Origin: Hymenopellis radicata
Taxonomy: Eukaryota > Basidiomycota > Agaricomycetes > Agaricales > Physalacriaceae
Reading direction: 5' to 3'
Assembly (NCBI GenBank): GCA_015501595.1
Contig: JADNRX010000031.1
Coordinates: 186,001 to 250,000 of the forward strand
Length of the DNA: 64,000 nt
A model generated the notes under the pieces. It worked only from the letters and a program-made list of their open reading frames with translations, was not told the origin of the DNA and ran no database searches. Shown one piece after another: positions 46,269-58,773 of this stretch (position 1 is its first letter; each line of letters opens with the position of its first letter). The position numbers were made by a program, and so were the translations under genes.

Positions 46269-48656
46269 TCAAGTAACAGCTGTGAGACGAGTGAGCGGAG
46301 AAACACAACGTAACGAAGACACGTACTATACTTGGGACCACCACCTCCTTCCGGAACTGTCCAGGTTATGTCCTGGGACGGCACTTTCAAATCACAGAGC
46401 TTACAGTGTATACAATTCTGTTCCAAGTGGCGTCAGCGCTTCCCCGCAGTTACGACAGCAAAGTCAACGAACCTGTGCGTTGATAACTAACTTCTTGCTA
46501 TTGCATCCTTCTTTGGATCCCTAGTACCGTAATCAGCATCAGAGTGTCCTTTACGGAATGAAGCACTCACATCATCCTCTACGTACTCATAGACTCCAGC
46601 CGGACACGCATGGCCAAGAAGTCCAGCAAACTCGCCAACATTCTTCTTAACGTGCTCTTGTCTTCTCTTGGCGACATCCTCGACACTCGGTGGTTCACCA
46701 TCCCCGTACCATTCCTCAACGTAGTCGGCTGATTTCGCCACTCGTAAGTGTGGCACTTGGTCTTCAACGTGTCCCGTTCCGGTCAACATGATACTAGTCA
46801 TCAGATCAGTCGACAGGGGCGGTTCGTAAGGAGGGTAATTGATAGGTTTATGTTTCGATGCTGGCTCGGTGTGTTGCGAATCGAACGAGGGTGAAGATGT
46901 CTAAACTATTGTTAGCGGGGTTAGAAAGCATATACTTGGCACTTACTGTGAATTTAGTTCGTTCGGATTCTGTAGTATGTCTAAATGTCCAGGGACCCTT
47001 TCCTCTGAGGAGGAGCGAATCGAAACCAGAGTACGCAACACCACCCCATATGCCCATATTGGTCGCGAAGGACGGCCGCAAATTCCTAACCTCATTGAGA
47101 TCCTCGTAAACCCACGATTTCTTGAACGCTTCCGAGTAAGACGATAGATCCGCCGGTTTCGATGAATCCACCTCAGATCCACCGGCAGGGAAAAGCGCTT
47201 CGAACGCGCTTTCGCCACCCAGCATACCCGTCTTCATTGCGTTGTGCACGCCTTTGATCTTGGCAATGTTCACGAATCCAGCTGAACAACCTATCAAGGC
47301 ACCACCAGGGAAATGAAGAAGAGGGACCGATTGCAAGCCGCCCTCAGTGAGAACGCGAGCTCCATAAGCGATTCGCGATGGCGTGAATGAGTCCGAGGCA
47401 GAGAGAAGGTTACGGAGGTAAGGATGGTGCTTCATCTTCTGCAAGTCGCGGTACGGCTCGCGGTATGGATTCTTCCAATCTGCGCCTAAAACAAGCCCAA
47501 GACTGACAAGTCCGCCTTCCATATGATACACCCATCCACCGCCATACGTTTGGGCGTCAAGCGGGTAACCAAGGGTGTGAACGACTTCCCCTGGTTTGTA
47601 CTTTCCTTCATTCGTGCTGCCATCTGAGAAAACTCCCGTGAAGTACGGCTCAATACCAGTAAGAATAGCGTACCATCAGGAGCAATTCGCCAGATTTCCT
47701 TGAGACCGAACCCGTACGTTTGGGGTTCGCTCTCGTTCCTGAGACTGTACTTGCTTAAGACTAGCTTGCTGAGACTTCCGTGAGCGCCCTCTGCAAGAAG
47801 AGTGACCTTGGACTTGAAGGCCATACCCGGCTCAAAGTTGGACTTGAGATGACCCGTGCGCGATATTCCGACATCGTTCGTAGAGACTCCTTGAACGCTG
47901 TTGACATGTCCAGTCGGAGTTGCTGGTTTGGGATTGATTCGCGTAACATCTTTACCCCACTTGCCGGACCATTTAGTCCAGGGGTCCTCCGCGTCAGGCT
48001 CTTGGCTGAACAAGAGTCCTGCACCAGAGAAGCCGGGGTAGATTTCCACACCGTAATGCTCCTCAGCGACACTCGCCAGCCAACGCGTGAAAGCAGAAAG
48101 GGATATGATGTAGTTGCCTATTCATCTTAGTACACATCAGTAATATGAAGTCGCACATACCCTTGTTTCCCATCTGAGGGGGGTGTGGAATCGGGAGTGC
48201 GTACTTGTCAGTCAAGAAAAGCATTTTGCTGGAGGTTGCAGCCTGACCCAATGGCGCCTTTGAGCCATATGTGGATTCGTAGGTTGACGGATCCCCGAGA
48301 AGCTCGTATAAAGCTCGGGGCTCCAGAACACAACCCGACAATATATGAGATCCTAGTAGCGGTCAGTAGCGAACAAGAGGGTGAAACCGAAGAGGCTCGC
48401 CTACTTCCCCGCCCTTCTCCAGAACGACGACTCTGACTTCCTTTCCTTTCTCCCGCTCCATCTGCTTTATACGGATGGCAGCGCTGAGCCCTGCCGGTCC
48501 TGCCCCAACAATACACACGTCCACCTCGTCTTCGGTTCGTTCCACTGTCTTCGGATTATACAACTCGCCATCTTGACGCGACACCGTGCGATGCAGGCCT
48601 CGGCGCTGCTGTAGACGACGAGCAGCACCGCCTAGCAGTCTCCTCGACCGTAACAT
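46269..48656 (-). CDS. ETFDH: electron transfer flavoprotein-ubiquinone oxidoreductase
   Basis: Inner-membrane mitochondrial flavoprotein passing electrons from fatty-acid and amino-acid dehydrogenases, via ETF, to ubiquinone. Visible: an Arg-rich presequence ([20 protein letters not shown]), the FAD dinucleotide motif [34 protein letters not shown], the [20 protein letters not shown] region, [21 protein letters not shown], and the C-terminal 4Fe-4S motif [20 protein letters not shown] followed by [10 protein letters not shown]. The first intron (48353-48400) appears to use a GC donor (GTAG|GCGAGC) because only that join keeps EVGSHILSG in frame. The protein ends KYTVT at 46269. No frame breaks were found. 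Confidence 0.92.
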
Positions 48657-48774
48657 GGTGGTAAAAGGAAAGTGAGTCGTTGGCGGCGTCAGTAGCAGCT
48701 GGGTCGATTAAATGGCGATGATCTCATTGGATAAATCACAAGCTCAGATTATTTGGCAGTGTTGTCGTCTGCCT

Positions 48775-48924
<150 letters not shown>

Positions 48925-49190
48925 GCCTGCATCTGGCACTCATCTGGCCTTGCGCGTTAGAGCGACTCGTGGTGGCGGGTTCTCCGCTGCGCCTGGAGTT
49001 CAGATGCGAGAACAGTTTGTTTAACCACTTCTTCGACGCGCATTTTAAGTCGCATCGCGCAAGGACTTCGTCATCTGACCATCGTTGTCGGATTGCCTAC
49101 AGGCACGTTATCGTCGAATTCTCTAATCTCAGTCACCCATGGCGCCTTTTCAACTTCTGAACCTTTCCCTCCCATCTCCACGCGCCTCTC

Positions 49191-51307
49191 ATGGGCAAGG
49201 AAACACTGAATGAGCTCTCACTGCCCTTCGATCAAGCCCCCAAGCCCAAACGCAACAAGGCCGCAGTGCTTGTTCTTGCTCTCGCTGCTTTGGCTGCATT
49301 GTCGTTGTTCGAATGCCATGGGCAAGACTTCCTAGGACTAGGCTCTAACCCCTCGACTGATGGTGCTACTATTGATGCACAAGACACCGCTTGCGTTCAA
49401 GTCGCGCCTCTTGTTCCCGTGCAGAATTCTGAGCTGTGGAACGTGACCGGCGCCGCTATCTCCACTGAAAGCTTCAAGTCCAGGGCAGTATCCTGGCTCG
49501 GTGGCGCCGTTCAGATTCCGTGCGTATGTTGAAGCTACTTGAATTGCCATACTCATTATGTTGAAGAACGGAGACTTTTGATGGCATGGGTCAAGTAGGC
49601 GAAGACCCGCGATATGAGATACATGCCAAGTTTCGTGACTACCTTTTGGAGGCGTTCCCACTTGTGTGAGCTTGATTATATATGCTTAGACCACCCCACT
49701 CACAACACCTTTAGACACAAGGCATTTGACAGGGAGAAAGTCAATACCTACGCGTTGTTGTACATCTTGAAGGGCAGCGATGAGTCCTTGAAGCCTCTTC
49801 TTCTGCTGGCCCACATGGGTGCGTCGTATCCATGAACGCTGTTAAACTCACCTGCTTGAACTTGCTCGCAGATGTCGTACCCGTCAACCCCGATACGGTG
49901 AACGAATGGGCACATCCTCCTTTCTCTGGCTACTTCGATGGGGAGCGCATCTGGGGCCGCGGCTCTTCCGATGACAAAAGTGGTTTGATTGGTATCCTAT
50001 CTGCTTTAGAGCTCTTGTTGGAGAATAACTTTGCTGCAACGCGAACGATCATATTGGCATTCGGGTACGATGAAGAGGGCGGAGGTGTCAAGGTACGAGA
50101 TTGTCCGACGTGTATTGATTCGTCGTCTCAGCGTATTCATCAGGGTGCGGGTGCTCTGTATCCTAAAATTGTGGAAAGATACGGGCTGGATTCCATCGCC
50201 ATGATCGTTGACGAGGGGGGAGGTTTCATGGAACAATATGGGTCCACATTTGCTACTCCTGGTATTGCGGAGAAAGGCTCAATGAACACGTTTGTTCAAG
50301 TCGACACGCCTGGGGGCCACAGCTCGGTGCCTCCGGATAACACTTGCATTGGTATTCTCTCCCGGTTGCTCGTCGAATTCGAGGAGAAACCGTTTGATAT
50401 TCATTTAGTGCGCGTTCCCTGCATTCTTTCCTGGTCCTGAACTCATCTAGCGCTATAGGAGAGGGAGACACCTGCATACGAGCTTTTCCAGTGCTTTGCC
50501 GAACATGCAAAAAGTCTTCCCGACCAGCTCCGGGAGGATATTAAGAAGTCTGCTACATCTGAAGAGGCTTTACGATCGGCGGAGGACGTTCTTTTCCAGG
50601 ACCCTGTTTACAGAAGCCTTTCTGGCACTACAACAGCGATTGATGTAATACACGGAGGCGTCAAGTCAAACGCGCTTCCAGAACAGGCTTTTGCAGTCGT
50701 AAATCATCGCATTTCGACGACAAGGTTTGTTGCGCTGTGTTGCTTTGACTTGAGTTCTCACATGGTCTCCAGTAATGCTCGTGCTACGAAACAACATGAC
50801 ACAGACCTTTTGCTGCCTTTGGCGCAAAAGTACAACCTGACGTACAATGCGTTCGGCGAAGACCTTACGGAGACAAACGTGCCAGCGAAAGGAAGGCTCA
50901 CGCTTACTGCGCCTCGTTTCCTAGATCCAGCACCTGTTACCCCAACTGTAGGCGATGAAGCTACTGGGTACAAGCTGCTTTCGGGTACGATCAAGTCAAC
51001 GTACAATGCTCATCGCTCCTTGGCGGGAGATAATATATACGTTGCTCCCGGAATGCCTACGGGGAATACGGACACGCGATTTTACTGGACGTTGACCCCG
51101 CATATCTTCCGGTACAACCATCATGGGTCTGGCAATGGTACCAATCCTCTTTCCGGTGCGCATACAGTGAACGAATGTGAGTTTCTTGTATATACGACTA
51201 GCATTTATACTGACCTGAACTTAGCTATTGCGGCGGATTCTTTCTTGGAGATTATTAGGTTTTTTTCAACGTTGATTTTGAATGTAGATGAGAGTACCAC
51301 GCTGTAA
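49191..51307 (+). CDS. CPS1: M20 metallo-carboxypeptidase, membrane-anchored (CPS1-like)
   Basis: The N-terminus (MGKETLNELSLPFDQ, basic PKPKRNK, then AAVLVLALAALAALSLF) is a type II anchor like that of vacuolar carboxypeptidase S. M20 metal ligands follow: HMDVVPV near 49815-49880 (split by an intron), GRGSSDDKSG near 49960, the catalytic Glu pair in GYDEEGGG near 50070, and later VDEGGGFME. The dimerisation/lid segment (PGGHSSVPPDN ... LTLTAPRF) and C-terminal SGAHTVNE complete it; the stop is at 51305-51307. About nine introns join in frame, e.g. the CCA codon split after GAVQI. The family removes C-terminal residues from Gly-X peptides in the vacuole. The 3' half is duplicated in inverted form at 30527-31617. 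Confidence 0.88.
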
Positions 51308-51789
51308 TTGCGAGCGCCAGCGAGCATCCATGGAGTTCGTGAGCCCGACCGACCTAGGTGACCAAATATGAACAAATTCACGTCGCGGAGTGGGGACCTA
51401 CTTTTTTGGTAAATGGCGAGCAGCCCCTTCAATTCTGTTTCGTTCTCCCTGGAAATTTGTGCAGCCGTTTATGATGCGTATATCATTCACGCTGTCGCGT
51501 TTCAACCGTGTTCATGGACGGAGGCCTCGTGCCGCAACCGTTCCCCCAAGAACTTGCTTGCCAAAATTCGACGCGCCAGACCTCTGGCAATCTTGATTAT
51601 TCTAGGGTGAGAACTTGGGTGGCACACCGCTACAGGAGAGACTAGTCGACTCTCGCGTCGTTACATAAATCAATCATATTGAATCTCACAATCCTTGGAC
51701 TGACATTCTTGATCCCTCACTGATTTCATTGCGGCGTAGCCGCCTCGCTGGCGCTCCCATCCGTGGGCATCCCACAGTTCTATTTTAAC
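50603..51789 (+). repeat. segmental duplication, partner of 30527-31617
   Basis: The source-like copy of the inverted duplication: the 3' half of the carboxypeptidase gene and 480 bases beyond its stop. This copy keeps the roughly 85 bases lost from the other near 50942-51027. The downstream part (51308-51789) contains no recognisable gene on either strand; its short frames are shared by both copies. Confidence 0.85.
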
Positions 51790-52373
51790 TTGAAATCCGC
51801 ACCCTTGGGCGTATTCTTTGAGGGAGGATGTAACAAGGACTTTGTGTGCCACCTCGTTTCGACTTAATACTTATTATGTCAAACCAGCTCTTCAAACTGT
51901 CTATTGACACTTCTGGGATACATGTGCGTGCCATCTTTCTCCATACTAGTCCTGGTATTCTCATCGAATTACAACAACAGCCCCGGAATCATACTAAATG
52001 GTACATCTACTATGTGCTACGGCTCGTTTCATCGCAGAGGAAGCTTTGCAACCCTGTACATCATTCTGAAGTGCTGAGGAGGAGAGATGGTCAATTCAAG
52101 GAGCTCTTTGATAGCACTTGTACTTGAATTGTTTTCTTATTCCGGGTATCACACATGTTCCCTCGATAGATTGTTGTAGCATCATTTACCGATTTGTGCT
52201 CTGACTTGCTGTTGTCTTGACTCTTGAGCTACTCAGTGTTTTTGCCTGGAACCTAGTAAACAGGCTGTCTGGCTAAAAGTTTAAACTTTAAACCTTGAGT
52301 ATTTGCAAAGTATTTAAGTAATTGAGACTAGGGTGGCGCAGTCGAGGAAGCAAAAGAACACCCTTAAACTCAG
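51790..52373. other. intergenic, no gene seen
   Basis: About 580 bases to the tRNA. The plus-strand frame 51846-52127 has no recognisable motif. Confidence 0.45.
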
Positions 52374-52455
52374 CGACGCCAGCAGGATTTGAACCTGCGC
52401 CCTCAAAGAGGAACAGATTTCTAATCTGTCGCCGTAACCACTTGGCTATAGCGCC
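52374..52455 (-). tRNA. trnS-AGA: tRNA-Ser (AGA)
   Basis: On the minus strand an 82-nt cloverleaf can be drawn: acceptor GGCGCTA pairing with TGGCGTC (two G-T pairs), D-arm GCCAAGTGGTTACGGC, anticodon stem ACAGA/TCTGT with loop TTAGAAA (anticodon AGA), a long variable arm (CCTCTTTGAGG) of a class II tRNA, T-arm CAGGTTCAAATCCTG, and discriminator G. The long variable arm and G73 fit serine. There is no intron. It reads UCU codons, and UCC by inosine wobble if A34 is deaminated. Confidence 0.93.
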
Positions 52456-52811
52456 GTGTACGTCGTGACGCCACACACATTCGCGACGCGCGCGGCATTG
52501 CTATTGCGATCAGTTCTATGCGATATGCCTACTACGACCCTTGACGAAAACAGATCATCGGAGGGTTGACAATGTCATGAATACAGAGCTGGAATCACTG
52601 CAGATGCTGATACGGCTGCTACCATCAGAAGGTAACGTTATATCCTTCCGGTGTGGCGCAACGCCTTCATTCTCGCTTTCCCCGCGACAAGGTATTGTTT
52701 TTTACCATCTCTGTTCATTCACGCCCCAGTGGCACAGCGTAAACATTGTATTTGTGAAATGGAATTCAAGGGACTCTCATAATGTTACACAAAGTTGAAG
52801 GAACACCATGA
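52456..52811. other. short intergenic region
   Basis: About 355 bases between the tRNA and the 3' end of the C2H2 gene. I see nothing beyond an unsupported plus-strand frame. Confidence 0.45.
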
Positions 52812-54249
52812 TCAACATCCGCCTTCCGAATGCCAATCCAGCGGTTGAGAGGCAAAGAAAACATCTGGCTCTGTCTCGAGCATGTCGTCTATATATGAGG
52901 ACTGCTCCTGGATATGTAGATCAGCTTCGTGTGGAGGTGTAGAAATGTAGGCGAACGAAGCCGCCGGCATCAAGGAAGGAGAAGTCTGAGTGGATGTCAA
53001 CTCATCAGAACGCGGAGTCGAGACAGTGGAAGAAGGTAATGAAGGAGACGCCATATAATATGGACCTGGGGAAGGCGAATTCCATGGCATAGGCCGGCTC
53101 GACTGCTCCTGGGCTGGTGGCAATAATGTCGAACTCTCCCAGTTCAATGTTGACGACTGCGGAGACGGCGTGTCGTAGAGTGGTGTCATCCCGGACAATT
53201 GGGAGGCGTATGGCGGTGTCGACATTCCTCTTTTTGAGTCAGCGATCGTCCCCGGCGTACCTTGGTGATTTCGAGAAGGTAGCGCTGGAGGTAGACTGCG
53301 TCCTCGAGTACTGCGCTCGCCGCTCTTTGCCAAACTACTAGTAGCCGTCTCCTGTGTAGCGACGCTCTTCGGCGATGATACTCTCGTCTTGAGATGACCG
53401 TGCTTCCGTTGTCGATGATGTACAAGATGCGACGCGGATCCACATTCAAACTTACACCCACTTTCAGTACATTTGTATGGTTTATCGCCCGTGCTGTGCA
53501 GCCAATCAGATACACGAAGAACACGGAGAGATGAAAGGCACTGAACTGGGTATTCAAATGATCCTGAAGACTGGTCTCACGAGTACACACGACATTGCAT
53601 TCCTCATACGGACAAGGAAAGGAGTTGCCCTTGGGTGAACGTGTCGGAGTGGTATAGCCATGTTTAGCTCTTCTGTGCTTGATAAGGGCATTAGCTGACG
53701 CGTAACTCGAGACACAATCGGCTTCGGGACACTGGTGCTCCTTCGCGCTGGAACTAAGGTCGCCCGTTAGATAGTCGCTGCAAATTAGATGAAGACAACA
53801 CACTGCGTAGCTAGGTGGGCATCCAGCTGCGATTTCTGCTTGAAGGACGCGTCACATCCTACATGCGAACAATCGTACACGCTAATTCAGGATGATTAGT
53901 CTAACATAGTACAAGACGACTCATGAGAACGCACATATCCATGTTGATTCAAGTGGCGGCTCATACCGATACCAGCTCTCTTTATATTATCTTGTGTTGC
54001 GAATAAAGTGCATTGTCGCTGTTGGTATATCCTCTTGCGTTGCGAAGGCGGACAATGGTGCAGTGGCACCGGTCCAGCGTTATCATCAGACAATGGTTGC
54101 ACGCAGCTGTACACACAAGTCGTACAAAGAGCGTCGTGCTCGTTACTTAGACGGCATAAAGACGATGAGAATCGCGTCTTGCGCATTGACCGGTTGTCCA
54201 GTGCGTCAGGCGTCGCAACTTTGGGTACTACTGAGACCAGCTCCAGCAA
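52812..54249 (-). CDS. C2H2 zinc-finger transcription factor
   Basis: Several C2H2 fingers are visible: YDCSHVGCDASFKQKSQLDA with HLATH (near 53850), HQCPEADC with ALIKHRRAKH (near 53700), PCPYEECNVVC with LQDHLNTH (near 53590) and YKCTESGCKFECGSASHL with HHRQRKH (near 53460). A 50-nt intron with branch CTAAC completes the second His of the first finger. The C-terminal 170 residues are Ser/Pro/Thr-rich (SPSPGPYYMASPSLPSSTVS), like an activation region. The N-terminal exon (54249 to 53950, SRHLNQHGY) probably belongs to the gene but its splice to the finger exon is out of phase by one base, so the start is uncertain. DNA targets unknown. Confidence 0.78.
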
Positions 54250-55014
54250 AGGTCCAAAACACTAGACTGAATAAGGCATAGCACGGTCCTTCGTAGTGTC
54301 CTCATGATAATTGATGTAAGTAGCATGCAGCGAACGTAGTTAGCGCCGTAGGGAGGATAATGCGGCAGGAGTCCTCAAAATGGCAAATTCCAGTATAGAT
54401 AACTCTTGAACCGAGCCAATCTGCCCACCAAGAGAAGCGGCGTAGAGTTTGAGGTTGAAGCTTGAAGATAGAAGAATTCGGCCTTCGTTCAAGTTGTTTT
54501 GGCCAGTTGTGTGGTCTCGAAGCAAAGATGTGGACCCAAGTGGACTACCCGGAGTCGGAAGAAGTCGCTCACGTGCCAGTGAGACGCGATCGGTTTCTGA
54601 TCTCATCCGATCGCGTTCTGATTCACAGTGAGTCGTGCTGAGTCGTGTGCTTCAAAGAAAAACAGAAAAAAGAGGCCGTTCATGTTCCAAGATTAAGTAT
54701 ACTATGCGCGATGTGCTAAATGTATCCTACTAGTGCTACAGTGTTGTGATTCTACAGTACATAATTGTTGTCCATGTTATATATGGTCAAGTCCAAGCCA
54801 CGATGTGCGTGGTCAAAGCGATACAGATGTGGGTGATGAGAGCAGTGGAGGGATGATTCCTGAAGTATAAGGTAATGCGGCAAGGGATGCGTGGAAGTCA
54901 TTAATGGGATGGGGATGTGGGGTCTCGAAACCTCTGCACGCGTTGTGTATGGCATGCAAGTAGAAGGCCAAGGATGTGGAGGATGGAAGGGATAGCAGCT
55001 CGGAGGCTATTGTA
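54250..55014. other. intergenic, no gene seen
   Basis: About 765 bases; short frames on both strands have no motifs. It includes the upstream region of the C2H2 gene. Confidence 0.45.
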
Positions 55015-55262
55015 TCACCGAGAGATCATCTGCCAGAGCCCTGGGGCTTGAGATGGTGCAGTGCGGGCGTCGCTGTAATCTATGGAAGAATAAGTACACG
55101 TGCATTGAAGGTCGCGAAGAGCCACATACGGGTCGCCAAGCAGTAATAGGTTACAATGATCTGACGCCCGTAGTTGTCAGAGAATGGTAATGAGCAGTAT
55201 TCGCCAGCGGTCCATCGCTGCCCTGCTTCCCAGTATCGGGCGGAGACGTTGAATGTGGCCAT
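55015..55262 (-). CDS. very small CBM5/12-like (chitin-binding type) protein
   Basis: Two exons (55130-55262 and 55015-55079) joined by a 50-nt intron with a GTATGT donor encode 65 residues: MATFNVSARYWEAGQRWTAG, then GRQIIVTYYCLATHYSDART and APSQAPGLWQMISR. The order W..G, V.YYC, H.S, PS..P.LW follows the short carbohydrate-binding module 5/12 pattern found in chitinases. There is no catalytic domain and no signal peptide, so it may act inside the cell or leave by an unusual route. The family call is inference from pattern; the splice site and in-frame stop support a real gene. Confidence 0.5.
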
Positions 55263-56331
55263 ATTGGTGAGAGGTGTAAATGGGGTTGGCGATGCGCACA
55301 AATGAGGTGGGATGAGGTAGTTGTAGGCGGTAAGATGTAGGCATATCGCGTCAGAACACGCGGTATTTAAATGAAATCCACCGACGTGTCAAGCCGTGAG
55401 TCACAGCAACAAACTACAGCAACTCTACTGCATCTCGGAATTCGGTACTTACAGCACTGACTCATCAGACTCTGCGGGAACCTATTTCGCTGTAGACGCA
55501 TCCCATCAAAGTCGCGCTGTTAGCCATCGGGGTCCGCGTGGTCCGGGCGCGTGTCGGGCTTGGTCCTGAGGGCGGTGTGATAGTTATCACTAGGCAATTC
55601 CGAGAAAAACCAAAGAGCACTCTTCGCAGTACGCAAAGCGCAGACCGTCCAACTGCGCCTCCAAACGAAATTCTTCATCGACAGAACGGGATAACTAGAG
55701 CGGCCTGACGAGGTCTGACTTGGACCTGATACACGAAAAGATGCGGAGCCGATATGCATGACTCTGGAAGACCTTCTACAAGCGCTTTGGCTGTGCGAGG
55801 CTGGGTCAGTCCGACAATATCTGAACAACGATGGTTGACTGACTGGTGACTGCAGCTTTGACTCCACTGTAAATGGGTACAAAATTAGACCGATAGCTGT
55901 AGAGCTGGAATGATGCGCCGAGTCAGCGCTAGTCATTCACTGCCTTGGGCCATTTGGAGCAAGTTGGTGCAGCATTTTGAGAGCTCGTAATCGCATGATG
56001 GACGTTGAGTGCAAGAGTTGATCTATGCTTATACGATCGCGATCAGGTCCGTGTGCTTACACGTGTTGAAAAAAAACTTCGCATTTGTGTGCTGAGGCTG
56101 TCTGCGGCTGTCTGCTAGCTGTTTCCTGGTCCGATGACTGCTCAAGCGCTCACCAGCCTACCCACAGTCGCTGCGCACAATTCAAACTAAAACACGTCGG
56201 TGTTCGAATCCTTGATGTTACTATAATGCGATGTGATTCCAAGTTCGTGCTGTTTACAAGAATTAGTAGGCTGAAACGACATTGTAGGTAAGATGCACTA
56301 TGTAACGGTAATATTTGATTAGATATAGACA
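55263..56331. other. intergenic, no gene seen
   Basis: About 1.07 kb. The minus frame 55520-55936 lacks motifs and convincing splice sites. Nothing else stands out. Confidence 0.45.
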
Positions 56332-57918
56332 TCAAATCAACCAAACACGGACGCCCGGCACGTCCTTGAGCTCGCTGGCGTAGCGCGCAACGTATTCGTC
56401 AAGCTCTCCCCTCCTCGAACACCAAGACCGATATCTTCAAGGATGCAACTCTGGCCGCCTTCGTACTCGAGATCATATCGAATCATGCGGGAGTGGATCA
56501 TTACGGCAATCATCTGCCCACTGACGGAATGCGGGCTCCAAACCAGCTCGATCCTCTTCAACCAAGGTAGAATACCGTACGGGAGGGCGAGAAGCTCCAT
56601 AACATCGGCCGTTATCATACGCGAGCCGCTGAAGGTTTCCTGCAGGACGAGTTCCTCCAGACGCGGGCAACAGTGCAGCGTCGACATGACAGCGCGTTCT
56701 GAAAAGTTCCCAGCTAGCTTCAGACGCCGCAGCTTTTCGTTAACGCCAGAACGCTCAAGCAACACGTCCAAAGCGAGCGCGAACTCGTCAGATAACGACT
56801 CATTGAGCTGGTCACCAAAGTCGAATTCGAGCGTCCTGACATCCGGCAACTTGATGGATTGTAGTTGACTTCCCAGGCTCGAGTTCCAAACAGTCATGGT
56901 CAATGTGCTCAGGTGTCCGAAGGTCCGAGACTCGGTTAGAAAGTAATCGCCGCGAGGGCTGCAGTTGACACGAAAAGTGGTGGGCATAAAGACAACCACG
57001 AGCTCCTCCATGCTGAACAGCTCAGGCTCTGCATAAGATTCCGTGAACTCGACAACGTCAAGTTGCCACCAAGGAAGAGAAACGCGATCCTTGGGAAGGC
57101 TTCTGCGGAATTTAAGGATACGCAAATTCAACGCATCCGAAAAGGCGAGACAGCTTGGAGGATCTGCTGCCCACTTCCCGTTATCATCGTAAAAATCCAA
57201 TTCCAACTCCTGCAGCAATATGGTGTTGCCCTGAATATAGGCGTCCATCAGACCGACACTGGAGTAGGGAATGGCGATGTTGGCCTTCGACCATCGCGCG
57301 CTCTGGTCGTAGACTGCTTCCAAGGCACCCGAGCCACGGTCAACGGGACAATCGATGGTGATGTCCAGGGGGAGGTCCTCTGAACGACGTAACTGGAGCT
57401 CAACAATCTTCTCTTTAGTGGTCGGGAAAATCGTGATACGCGTCCACATGTCCGGACGCGCAACAACGACCTTGCGCCATTTCGCGCACGTCCATGATAA
57501 AGAGAAGGCCGTGTGTAACGGCTCCATCTCCACGGCGAATCGAAAGATGTTGACGAGGACTTCGTTCGTAAACTGCTGGAGTAGGTTCGCGAGGATTCGC
57601 TTTTGAATCTCGTTGCGCTGTCGCTTCAGGGTGGCAGCAGCACCCTCTACACGTGCTAAAGCTTCGTCGATCTGTTGACGGACTACACAAGGAGAGTCCT
57701 CGATGGAAGAGGAATCGGAGATAACGGATGGCGTGTTGGATCGCACGAAAGATTCGAGGTTATCCGGCAAATACAGTGACGCTTCATCGTAATCGTCATG
57801 TTGTGTAGGTTCTCGAGAGGCGCCATGGTCCTCACGGGCTCTATGAGATGATCGGTGAGATATGAATCATGGAAGCAGGAGAAAGGGCATACAATGATTG
57901 CGCTGTTGGCATGCCCAT
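56332..57918 (-). CDS. F-box protein, probable one-base frameshift at C-terminus
   Basis: A first exon (MGMPTAQS, start at 57918) joins across a 50-nt intron to LAREDHGASREPTQH, giving an upstream ATG where the long frame had none. A coiled-coil-like segment (IDEALARVEGAAATLKRQRN) precedes the F-box (LLQQFTNEVLVNIFRFAVE, WTCAKWRKVV). The rest is leucine-rich with repeated LEELVLQE/LRRLKLAG patterns. Near 56406-56411 a run of four should be five: the alternative frame gives ELDEYVARYASELKDVPGVR and WLI with stop at 56332, more protein-like than the present tail. Probably an SCF substrate receptor of unknown target. Confidence 0.75.
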
Positions 57919-58773
57919 GGCGTTGGAGTGATGGCACGTTTGGCGTGAATGGGAAGGGTGGTGGCAGGCGCAGGACAAGGGCAGAAGTCTAAAGGTCGCC
58001 GGTGAAGGGGAAGAAAGACGCGTCGATTAAATAAATAGACACTTTGCTCGCTGCAACGTGACCAAAGCCCTTTGTTGCCTTTTGACCAGCCCATTGTTGA
58101 GCAGAGCCAGACACCAAATTTGGACCAGACAATGGAGAAACACGCACACTCATGACGAGAGCCAGCTGACGCGTGCGACGGAGACACAAAAGGCAGCCAC
58201 AATCGACGACGACAGATACGTCGCACAAAGAGATCTTTATACGTCCTTAGCTGCTGAGTCGGCTCAAAAGAGGATTCTGAAGTGCCTGTCGTCCACAGCG
58301 TGCCTGTGTACGACGTCCATGGTCGCCGTTGTGATCGTCGTCGTGGATGAAGAGAGCAACTTTGGTCGGCCCGAATGTTCCGTTCCTCGCGCCCGCGCCA
58401 TAATCCCGACTCCGTCTGCCCCCACAGTAGTCGCAAACCGCCTTGTAGCCTGAACAAAGTCTATTCAAAGATTCTGTTGGGTGTAACACTAGTGCTCAGC
58501 ATCTGGGCAACGGATGAACCGCTAGATGGGACAGTGAATTACAGCGCTCTGTAAACGAGGTTAAAGAGAGATATGACAATGTCTACTTAAAGCCGGCCGC
58601 GGCGCAGTGTTCATATGTGCGAAGAAAACTAGTATACGAGATGTACGAATATTCAAAGTTTCAAAATATCGAGCACTGGACGCGTTCCGGTCCAATATCA
58701 TCTGCCTTCAAGTGGCCAACCACTCGCAGCTCACTCCGGCTCTGAAGCATCGCGGGTACCTCTTCGTGCTTGA
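57919..58773. other. intergenic, no gene seen
   Basis: About 850 bases upstream of the F-box gene. The minus frame 57867-58457 is rich in Arg, Cys and Trp and looks like non-coding DNA read by chance. Confidence 0.45.

Noticed and set aside
53767..53816. A 26-nt intron in the C2H2 gene
   Set aside because: An acceptor 24 bases further on gives a normal 50-nt intron with a CTAAC branch and still completes the finger's His.
57867..58457. 196-codon minus-strand frame
   Set aside because: Random-looking Arg/Cys/Trp-rich product; it overlaps the leader and first exon of the F-box gene.
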